Shown here in pieces: positions 8,275 to 14,714 of a stretch of 24,053 nt of DNA. Both the position numbers and the translations under genes were made by a program. This stretch comes from Mageeibacillus sp. UBA5734 (lineage in GTDB: Bacteria > Bacillota > Clostridia > Saccharofermentanales > UBA5734): positions 1 to 24,053 of the forward strand of contig DIGA01000072.1 in the NCBI GenBank assembly GCA_002419365.1, given 5' to 3'. How positions within the stretch are numbered: position 1 is the stretch's first letter; the number at the start of each line of letters is the position of its first letter. The notes below the pieces were generated by a model. The model made no database searches. It was given only the letters and a program-made list of their open reading frames with translations, and was not told the origin of the DNA.

Positions 8275-9378
8275 CTATTGGACGGTCCAGCCAGCGGCCG
8301 GGTAGAGTTTTTCGAGGTCAGCTTCGATCGCCAGGAACGCATCGACAACGTCTGGATCAAAATGGCTGCCCCTTCCTTCGCGAATGACTGCCACACTGTC
8401 TTTGTGCGGCATGGGCTTTTTGTATGGACGCAGCATGCGCAAGGCATCAAAGACATCCGCCACCGCCATGATCCGGGCACTCAAAGGGATCTGTGCGCCG
8501 GAGAGGCCCTCGGGATAGCCCTGGCCATCCCAACGTTCATGATGATAGCGTGCAATTTCGATGCCCGTGCGGATCAGCTGATTGTCGGGGAATTTCTGCA
8601 GCACCTGTTCGAGGGTCTGGGCCCCGATCAGGGTATGACGTTGCATGGTGGCGAATTCCTCCGGAGTCAGCCGGCCTGGTTTGAGATAAATGTGGTCCGG
8701 GGTGCCGACTTTGCCGATATCGTGCAAGGGGGCTGCTTTGTAAAGATTGGCGATGTAGGCCTCATCGATCTGATTTTGAAACCGGGGTGACTCGGCCAGT
8801 TTCCTGGCCAGGCTGGCGCAGAGCGCCTGGGTCCGCTCGAGATGGCCACCGATTTTGTCATCGCGACGATCGGTCAGGCGGACCAGGGCAAAAATGGTCG
8901 CCAGCTGCATGTCGGTTGCTTCCCTGGCCTTGGCTTCGACCAGGTCTTCCAGATCGTGCTGGCGGCGCTCCAGTTCCTGCTGCAAATTGAAAATTTTCAG
9001 ATGGACATCGACCCGCGACAGGACCTCACCGGGGTCGAAAGGCTTGGTGATGAAATCGACCGCACCTCTTTTGAGACCTTCGACTTTTTCCTTGATCTCG
9101 TTCTTGCTGGAGATGAAGATGACTGGAATGTCCTGGTAGCGAGGATCAGCTTTGAGCCGGCTGCAGGTTTCAAAACCGTCCTGTTCAGGCATGAAGGTCT
9201 CCAGCAAGACCAGGCTGGGCAGCTCCTCCGCGGCGGCCAGCAGATCAAAAGCCTTGGCGCCGCTGGTCGCCACCATTTTTGTAAACCGGGGCGGCAGGGC
9301 TGCTGCCAGTGACCGGATCGCATCCGGACTGTTGTCGATGATCAGGATTTTTTCACGTCTCTGATTTGAATCATTCAT
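8275..9378 (-). CDS. Response-regulator-like HD-GYP protein with degenerate receiver
   Basis: The 367-residue protein has the same receiver plus HD-GYP layout as the gene at 4367-5539. Its receiver is degenerate: the acidic pair reads IIDNSP (D15, N16), and the phospho-acceptor position in LVLLETFMPEQDG is E60 rather than Asp, while K112 is kept. Asp-to-Glu at this site can mimic phosphorylation. The HD-GYP half is canonical, with HD at 219-220 (PLHDIGKVGTPD), HHERWDGQGYPEG at 279-291, AVADVFDAL at 305-313 and RPYK directly after. It therefore looks like a catalytically sound cyclic-di-GMP phosphodiesterase that may be always on. It is the first gene of the minus-strand block, 76 bp before the kinase, and is preceded by GGGGAAAAGG. 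Confidence 0.9.
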   Translation of the reverse strand: MNDSNQRREKILIIDNSPDAIRSLAAALPPRFTKMVATSGAKAFDLLAAAEELPSLVLLETFMPEQDGFETCSRLKADPRYQDIPVIFISSKNEIKEKVEGLKRGAVDFITKPFDPGEVLSRVDVHLKIFNLQQELERRQHDLEDLVEAKAREATDMQLATIFALVRLTDRRDDKIGGHLERTQALCASLARKLAESPRFQNQIDEAYIANLYKAAPLHDIGKVGTPDHIYLKPGRLTPEEFATMQRHTLIGAQTLEQVLQKFPDNQLIRTGIEIARYHHERWDGQGYPEGLSGAQIPLSARIMAVADVFDALRMLRPYKKPMPHKDSVAVIREGRGSHFDPDVVDAFLAIEADLEKLYPAAGWTVQ

Positions 9379-9408
9379 GCCTTTTCCCCAAATGTCATGG
9401 ACCTGCTG

Positions 9409-9414
9409 TATAAT
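9409..9414 (+). promoter_or_regulatory. TATAAT -10 box placed for a leaderless aroK transcript
   Basis: A perfect TATAAT lies 7 bp upstream of the preferred aroK ATG at 9421, so transcription would begin at or next to the start codon. No Shine-Dalgarno sequence precedes the ATG. No convincing -35 box lies 16-18 bp upstream (the sequence there is C-rich), which lowers confidence. Confidence 0.35.
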
Positions 9415-9420
9415 ACCGGC

Positions 9421-9948
9421 ATGGACCCACGCAGCAACATCATTCTGATCGGAATGCCAGGCAGTGGCAAAAGCACCGTTGGCCGGATTCTGGCCGGTCT
9501 TTCAGGCTGGGCTTTTATCGATACGGACACGCTGATCGAAGAACGGCGGCAGAAACCTTTGCAGGCCATTCTGGACCAGGATGGCATAGGCGCTTTCATC
9601 CGGCTGGAAGCTCAGGTCGTGCGTGCCCTGGATCTTGAACGCCATGTCATTGCCACCGGTGGCAGCGTGGTCCTGGACCAGGCCGCCATGCAGCATCTGC
9701 GTCGACTTGGTTTCGTGGTCTATCTCGATGTCCCATTGCCCAAGATCGAGCGCCGGCTCTGGAACATCAAGACCCGCGGCATCGTGATCAAGAAGCACCA
9801 GTCGATCCGGGATATCTACCGCATCAGGCGACCGCTCTATGAGCGCTATGCCGACAAAATCCAGCCGACCGCAGGCTTGTCTGCGCAACAGATCGCCACA
9901 GCGATCCGGGATTGGTTTCTGCTGCAAAACCAGCCGCATCCAGAATGA
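9421..9948 (+). CDS. aroK: Shikimate kinase
   Basis: The enzyme phosphorylates shikimate to shikimate 3-phosphate in the chorismate pathway. The 175-residue length fits the family. The Walker A loop GMPGSGKST is near residues 11-19, the DTDTLIEERR segment that binds shikimate follows, and ATGGS near 80-84 and the RIRRPLYERYAD segment near the C-terminus are family-typical. I prefer ATG 9421 because homologues begin just before the NIILIGMPGSGKS strand; the in-frame ATG at 9397 adds eight residues and lies upstream of a TATAAT box. Neither ATG has a good ribosome binding site. It is divergent from the signalling block across a 42-bp gap, and no other aromatic pathway genes are nearby. Confidence 0.92.
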   Translation: MDPRSNIILIGMPGSGKSTVGRILAGLSGWAFIDTDTLIEERRQKPLQAILDQDGIGAFIRLEAQVVRALDLERHVIATGGSVVLDQAAMQHLRRLGFVVYLDVPLPKIERRLWNIKTRGIVIKKHQSIRDIYRIRRPLYERYADKIQPTAGLSAQQIATAIRDWFLLQNQPHPE

Positions 9949-10010
9949 ATGTCTCAGACATGAGTATAGAATAGATTGCGTTCAAGCTCAACGATTTTGT
10001 GGGGATTTTA

Positions 10011-10928
10011 ATGGGGAGCACGCCGGATTCAAAACAGAGGCAAACCTTGGCCGGGGTGGTCGTCATCTTGGCTGTCCTTCTGGTTTTCAACGGGGTCGCC
10101 TATTCTATTTATCGTCCAGTCCGGACCTTCAATGCGGGAAAGCCGTCGGCCACAGACAAGCAGCTGCTCTTTGTAGTGGAGAAATCAGGCAACAACCTCT
10201 ACCTGATGGGAATCACACACCAAGGATACCTCGGCCTCTACCCCTTGCGTTCGGAAATCGAATCTGCCTTTTCCAGCAGTGATTTCCTGGCGACAGAACG
10301 GGATCTTACGCAGCCGTTGCCAGCCACTTTCAGCCAGGGTTCTTTTCTTGATCGTGCTACACCCGACACCATTGATAAAATCCGACAATTAGCAGCGACC
10401 TACCAGATCGATTGGGAAAATCTGGAGCCGCTCGATGAGCTGGCAGTTCTCGCCGTCTTTGAAAACCAGATCGCCGAGAGGGCAGGTCTGAAGGCGCAGT
10501 TTGGGCTCGACCAGTACTGGACCTATCGGGCTCGCCAGCTTGGAAAGCCCATCAGAGAGGTCGAAGGGATCGAATTTGAACAGCAAATTGCTGCTGAATT
10601 GGTGGCAACAGCCAGCGATGAGATCCTGAATCTGATTCCGCAGGACCCTGATCAGGCCAGCCAGGAGATGTTGGAACACTTTGATGCCATCCTGGCCGGA
10701 GATTTCAGGGCCGAGTCCCTGCAAGCGGATCTGGACCAGTCCCAGGCCCCTTCCTTCCAGGCCTTGTACTGGACCCGGCGCAATGAGAAAATGCTGTCAG
10801 TAGTCCTTCTCTGGCTCGACCAGGGGAACTGTGCCTTCGTTGCAGTCGGGGCAGGACATGTCCTGGGCAGCAAGGGGCTGGTTTCCCTGCTCCGGGAAAA
10901 TGGCTGCACCGTCACACAGGTGGAATGA
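10011..10928 (+). CDS. TraB/GumN-family membrane-anchored protein
   Basis: The 305-residue protein has one N-terminal membrane helix (about 13-33) followed by a domain of the TraB/PrgY/GumN superfamily, related to Tiki-type metalloproteases. Family signatures include GITHQGYLGLYPL with the GxxH histidine at H70, the ERD acidic residue E96, EVEGIEFEQQ near 183-192, TRRNEKM near 255-261 and the C-terminal GAGHVLGSKGL at 280-290. By topology the domain is probably extracytoplasmic. The substrate is unknown; some relatives act on peptide pheromones. ATG 10011 has GGGGA six bases upstream, better than the in-frame GTG at 9999. It lies 62 bp after aroK on the same strand; a TATAGAAT-like sequence around 9965 could give it its own promoter. 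Confidence 0.85.
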   Translation: MGSTPDSKQRQTLAGVVVILAVLLVFNGVAYSIYRPVRTFNAGKPSATDKQLLFVVEKSGNNLYLMGITHQGYLGLYPLRSEIESAFSSSDFLATERDLTQPLPATFSQGSFLDRATPDTIDKIRQLAATYQIDWENLEPLDELAVLAVFENQIAERAGLKAQFGLDQYWTYRARQLGKPIREVEGIEFEQQIAAELVATASDEILNLIPQDPDQASQEMLEHFDAILAGDFRAESLQADLDQSQAPSFQALYWTRRNEKMLSVVLLWLDQGNCAFVAVGAGHVLGSKGLVSLLRENGCTVTQVE

Positions 10929-11000
10929 ATGATCTTGTCTGGGCAAATACCTGTGGGACATGCCATCCGTGCCGTTCTGGGATTTGTTGGTAGCTCATGA
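10929..11000 (+). CDS. Possible 23-residue hydrophobic small ORF after the TraB/GumN gene
   Basis: The ATG follows the TGA of the preceding gene with no gap, and AGGTGG lies five bases upstream. It would encode a mildly hydrophobic peptide of 23 residues, beginning MILSGQIPVG and ending FVGSS. The only evidence is the ribosome binding site and tight coupling; it may be chance. Confidence 0.2.
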   Translation: MILSGQIPVGHAIRAVLGFVGSS

Positions 11001-11002
11001 AA

Positions 11003-11033
11003 CCGCATGCGGACTCGAGGCATGCTAGACTCG
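11003..11033. promoter_or_regulatory. Candidate operator upstream of the XRE regulator
   Basis: A perfect 10-bp palindrome CCGCATGCGG (11003-11012) is followed by a second GCATGC (11020-11025), and GACTCG occurs twice (11012-11017 and 11028-11033). The cluster sits 23-53 bp before the XRE start codon, where autoregulation would be expected. The regulatory role is inferred. The rest of the 10929-11055 gap shows only the small ORF listed separately. Confidence 0.35.
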
Positions 11034-11055
11034 CTGTTCAGAAAAGAGGTAGAAC

Positions 11056-11280
11056 ATGCCTGAATATGAAAACGTCTGGATCACAGCCACGACTGCTTTC
11101 CGCCTGAAAAAGGCCCGGGTCGACAAAGGGATCTCCCAGTCTGAGCTGGCTCAGCGGATCGAGGCATCGGTCAACCAGATCGAACACTATGAGCGCGGGG
11201 AGGTCGACATGCCGATGGACCGGCTCTTTGATCTGGCCCGGATCCTGGACTTGCCGGCAGGCGAGCTGCTGGCTGAATAA
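11056..11280 (+). CDS. XRE-family helix-turn-helix transcriptional regulator
   Basis: The 74-residue protein is essentially one Cro/CI-type HTH domain. Residues about 14-68 contain LKKARVDKGISQSELAQRI, the recognition-helix region ASVNQIEHYERGE, and a closing helix with LFDLARILDLPAGELL. It should bind DNA as a dimer. No separate sensor domain is present. AGAGGT lies six bases before the ATG. The flavoprotein gene starts 27 bp downstream on the same strand, so the two are probably co-transcribed, and the regulator may control that enzyme and itself. The ligand or partner is unknown. Confidence 0.88.
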   Translation: MPEYENVWITATTAFRLKKARVDKGISQSELAQRIEASVNQIEHYERGEVDMPMDRLFDLARILDLPAGELLAE

Positions 11281-11307
11281 ACCAGATTTAACTTGAGGAG
11301 AAATGAG

Positions 11308-12828
11308 ATGCAGGAATTTGATTTGATCGTGGTCGGCAGCGGGGCTGCCTTGATCGTTCTGGAAGCAGCCCTGGCCCAGGGCAAGACCTGCGCCCTGGTG
11401 GAACGGCACAAATTCGGCGGTACCTGCCTCAACCGCGGTTGTATCCCGTCCAAGATCCTGGTCCATCCTGCAGATACGATCCGGGAATGTGAGCGGGGCG
11501 CAAAGATCGGACTGAAGATCGAGCCTCCCCAGGTGGACTGGGCAAAGCTGGGCCAGCGGATGTGGGATAAAATCGGGGAAAACCGCCAGATCCTGGACGC
11601 TTACCAGAACTGGCCGGGCCTGACCGTTTTCCAGGGTACCGCACGATTTACTGAGCCTTATGTGCTCGAGATTCTCAATGCCGAGGGTCAGGCCACAGAC
11701 ACCATCCGGTCTGAGACAATTGTGCTTGGTGTCGGCGGCCGGGCTAAAAAACCAGCGATCGAAGGTCTGGCCGAGACTGGGTTTGTCAATTTCGAGAGCT
11801 TTTTCGGCGACCAATTCCCTGCTGCACCCTATAAGCGCCTCCTGATCATTGGTGGTGGCATTGTCGGCACCGAATTCGCCCACATTTTTTCATCGTATGG
11901 TGCCGAGGTCACGATCATGGATCACAACCCGCGCCTGGCCAAGCACGAGGAACCCGAAGTCAGCGCCTTGCTGGAAAAAGAGTTCCGCCGGGTCGGGATC
12001 CGGGTCCGGACAGGGGTTGAACCGGTCCGGGCGGAGCAGGTCGCAGGTGAAAAACGGGTGACGGTGCGCGACAAGGTGACCGGGGCCGACGAGGTCTTTG
12101 CCACGGATGAAATATTTGTCGCCACCGGTTTTGCCAGCAACAGTGACTGGCTCCAGGCAGACCGCTGTGGCCTGGCGATGGATGAGCGCGGCTACATCCT
12201 GACCGACGACCATCTGCGCACCAATGTGCCCGGTATCTATGCGGTTGGCGACATCAACGGCAAGTTCCAGTACCGCCACAAGGCGAACTACGAAGCCTAC
12301 ATCCTGGCCAACAATCTCTATGAGCCAGAAAAACCGGAGCGGGTAGCCTGCTATGACCGTGTGCCCTGGGCCATTTTTACCCACCCCCAGATTGCCCACG
12401 TCGGCCTGACCGAGCAACAGGCTCGCGAGGCAGGGTATGAGCTGCTGACCGGGATCAACCACTATTCTTCGACCGCAAAAGGCTACGCCATGGGCTATTT
12501 GCCCGGCGATGCAGACGATGGCTTCGTTAAGCTTGTCGTCAGCAAGGACCACACCATCCTTGGCGTCCACATCATCGGGCCCCAGGCTGCGATCCTGATC
12601 CAGCCCTTTATCTACCTGATGAACCAGGGCCTCCATGTCCGGGCTGAAGACTGCGACCAGCTCGAAACCTCGCTCCAGGCCCACGATCCTGGCCGGACCA
12701 TGCTGCGGCCGCACCTCTCCTTCAGCCCCGACTCCACGGCTGCCATCGACCAGGCCATGGTCATCCATCCTGCCCTCTCCGAAGTCGCTGCCTGGGCCAC
12801 CGGAACGCTCAAGGAGCCAGGCCAGTAA
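11308..12828 (+). CDS. FAD-dependent pyridine nucleotide-disulfide oxidoreductase (dihydrolipoamide dehydrogenase-like)
   Basis: The 506-residue flavoprotein has the layout of class I disulfide reductases. The N-terminal FAD loop is VVGSGAAL (8-15), the redox-active disulfide is C40/C45 in GGTCLNRGCIPSK, the NAD(P) loop is GGGIVGTEF (182-190), the second FAD motif is GIYAVGDING (309-318), and the dimerisation domain begins near FTHPQIAHVG. The C-terminal His-Glu pair is H487/E492 in HPALSEVAA. About 35 extra residues separate the usual helix ending at about 441 from that His-Glu motif. No 2-oxoacid dehydrogenase or glycine-cleavage genes are nearby, so the natural disulfide substrate is uncertain. 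ATG 11308 has GAGGAG upstream; an in-frame TTG at 11293 overlaps that site and is unlikely. Confidence 0.88.
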   Translation: MQEFDLIVVGSGAALIVLEAALAQGKTCALVERHKFGGTCLNRGCIPSKILVHPADTIRECERGAKIGLKIEPPQVDWAKLGQRMWDKIGENRQILDAYQNWPGLTVFQGTARFTEPYVLEILNAEGQATDTIRSETIVLGVGGRAKKPAIEGLAETGFVNFESFFGDQFPAAPYKRLLIIGGGIVGTEFAHIFSSYGAEVTIMDHNPRLAKHEEPEVSALLEKEFRRVGIRVRTGVEPVRAEQVAGEKRVTVRDKVTGADEVFATDEIFVATGFASNSDWLQADRCGLAMDERGYILTDDHLRTNVPGIYAVGDINGKFQYRHKANYEAYILANNLYEPEKPERVACYDRVPWAIFTHPQIAHVGLTEQQAREAGYELLTGINHYSSTAKGYAMGYLPGDADDGFVKLVVSKDHTILGVHIIGPQAAILIQPFIYLMNQGLHVRAEDCDQLETSLQAHDPGRTMLRPHLSFSPDSTAAIDQAMVIHPALSEVAAWATGTLKEPGQ

Positions 12829-12868
12829 AATTTCCAACCTCAGGGCCTTCGGCGCTGCGCGCCAAAGT

Positions 12869-12902
12869 AAAACCCCGGTACCATTGCTGGTGCCGGGGTT
12901 TT
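12869..12902. terminator. Bidirectional intrinsic terminator
   Basis: AAAACCCCGGTACCA (12869-12883) pairs with TGGTGCCGGGGTTTT (12888-12902), a 15-bp stem with one G-U pair and a TTGC loop. The A-run and T-run serve both strands. It lies between the flavoprotein gene and the convergent hydA gene and can end both transcripts. A smaller GGCG/CGCC hairpin sits just before it at 12851-12863. Confidence 0.92.
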
Positions 12903-12948
12903 ATTGTGAGCTTTCATCTTGCTCGCTGTTGATCGTGGCAGCTTGGGC

Positions 12949-14694
12949 TTAGATCTTTTCGCGGGCGACGTAGTGGGTATGCAGGAGCTCATGGGCCTTT
13001 TCGCCGTAGAATTCGCCGAGGAACTCTTCATAGAGTTTCATGACGTCTTTGTTCTCGTGCGATTTGCGGCGGGCTTTGCCCTGGTCTTCGCGATAGATGG
13101 CTTCGGTGCGCTTCTTGATGATGGTGTCATCACCATGGTGGAAGGGCTGGCCGCCGCCGCCGACGCAACCGCCGGGGCAAGCCATGATTTCGATCGCGTG
13201 GTACTTGGATTCACCACGGCGGATGGCTTCGAGGAGCTTTCTCGCATTACCGAGGCCATGGGCGACGCCGATCTTGACTTCGGTCCCGCCGATGTCGATG
13301 GTGGCTTCACGGATGCCCTGGAGGCCGCGGAGAGCGTGGAAGTCGACGAATTCGAGGGTTTCGCCAGTCAGCCATTCATAGGCAGTACGGACAGCAGCCT
13401 CGATAACACCGCCGGTGGCACCGAAGATGACACCAGCACCGGTGGATTCGCCGAGCGGATGGTCGAAATCTTCGTCCGGCAGGGAGACAAAGTCGATGCC
13501 GGTTTCCTTGATCATCATCGCCAGCTCACGGGTGGAGAGAACATAGTCGACGTTTTTCAGGGATTCACCAGAGAGCTCGGGACGGGCGGCTTCGTTTTTC
13601 TTGGAGAGACAGGGCATGACCGAAACGACGACCATCTTGGCCGGATCGATGCCCATCTTCTGGGCATAGTAGGTCTTGGCCACGGCGCCGAACATTTCGT
13701 GTGGGGATTTGCAGGACGAAGGAATGTCCAGCAGATCCGGGAACTGATGTTCGAAGAACTTGACCCAGGCCGGGCAGCAGCTGGTCAGGATCGGCAGAGT
13801 GCCACCATGCTGCAGGCGGTGGATGAACTCGGAGGCTTCTTCGATGATGGTCAGGTCAGCGGCAAAGTCGGTGTCAAAGACATTGTTGAAACCGAGGCGG
13901 CGCAGGGAGGCGGCCATCTTGCCCGTGACAATCGTGCCGGGTTCCATGCCGAATTCTTCGCCGAGGGCGACGCGGACGGCCGGAGCGGTCTGGACGATGA
14001 CATACTTGTCCGGATCATTGAGGGCATTCCAGACATTGCGGATGTCATTCATTTCAGTCAGGGCGCCGGTCGGGCAGACGGCGACGCACTGGCCGCAGAA
14101 GGTGCACATGGTGTCGATCATCGGCAGGTTGAAGGCCGGGGCGACAACGGTGTCAAAACCGCGGCCGACCGCAGACAGGATGCCGCAGGTCTGGACGGTA
14201 TTGCACATGGTTTCGCAACGGCGGCAGAGGATGCACTTGTCGAGATCGCGATAGATGGCGAAGCTGGAGGCATCGTCCGTATACGTGGACATCGCGCCTT
14301 CGTAACGGATCTTGCCGCGCACACCGAGGTCAGATGCGAGCTTTTGCAGGTCGCAGGACTGGTTCTTCTCGCAGTTGAGGCATTCCTTCGGATGATCGGA
14401 GAGCAGGAGCTCGACCATGGTCCGGCGGGCTTTGACGACGCGAGGGGTGGTCGTCTTGATGTTCATGCCTTCTGTGACGTAGGTGGCACAGGCAGGGGCC
14501 AAGTTGCGACGGCCATCGATTTCAACCATGCAGACGCGGCAGGAAGCGGCCTGGTTGACGGCCTTGAGGTCGTGAAGGTTCAGGTGGCACAGGGTCGGGA
14601 TCTTGACGTTGACTTGCTTGGCTGCTTCCAGAACCGTCATGGTATCCGATACAGTCAGCTCGACGTCATTGATTTTAATTTTTACTTCGCGCAT
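12949..14694 (-). CDS. hydA: [FeFe]-hydrogenase catalytic subunit
   Basis: This 581-residue subunit carries the H-cluster that makes or oxidises H2. An N-terminal plant-type [2Fe-2S] domain (C36, C52, C55, C69) is followed by the His-ligated [4Fe-4S] site HPKECLNCEKNQSC (101-114), then two [4Fe-4S] motifs, CILCRRCETMC (154-164, with C170) and CTFCGQCVAVC (197-207). The three H-cluster motifs are intact: TSCCPAW (304-310), MPCLSKKNE (360-368) and MACPGGCVGGGGQP (504-517). ATG 14694 is chosen because it directly precedes the ferredoxin fold; its AAGGAGG is about 15 nt upstream, unusually far, and no other start codon lies between. It is the last gene of the operon, 20 bp after hydB. Maturases HydEFG are not in the window. 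Confidence 0.97.
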   Translation of the reverse strand: MREVKIKINDVELTVSDTMTVLEAAKQVNVKIPTLCHLNLHDLKAVNQAASCRVCMVEIDGRRNLAPACATYVTEGMNIKTTTPRVVKARRTMVELLLSDHPKECLNCEKNQSCDLQKLASDLGVRGKIRYEGAMSTYTDDASSFAIYRDLDKCILCRRCETMCNTVQTCGILSAVGRGFDTVVAPAFNLPMIDTMCTFCGQCVAVCPTGALTEMNDIRNVWNALNDPDKYVIVQTAPAVRVALGEEFGMEPGTIVTGKMAASLRRLGFNNVFDTDFAADLTIIEEASEFIHRLQHGGTLPILTSCCPAWVKFFEHQFPDLLDIPSSCKSPHEMFGAVAKTYYAQKMGIDPAKMVVVSVMPCLSKKNEAARPELSGESLKNVDYVLSTRELAMMIKETGIDFVSLPDEDFDHPLGESTGAGVIFGATGGVIEAAVRTAYEWLTGETLEFVDFHALRGLQGIREATIDIGGTEVKIGVAHGLGNARKLLEAIRRGESKYHAIEIMACPGGCVGGGGQPFHHGDDTIIKKRTEAIYREDQGKARRKSHENKDVMKLYEEFLGEFYGEKAHELLHTHYVAREKI

Positions 14695-14714
14695 AAGCTT
14701 AACTTCAGACCTCC

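Noticed and set aside
9951..9963. ATGTCT-C-AGACAT palindrome between aroK and the TraB/GumN gene
   Set aside because: The arms are 6 bp with a 1-nt centre and no T-run; it overlaps the aroK 3' end region and is within chance expectation.
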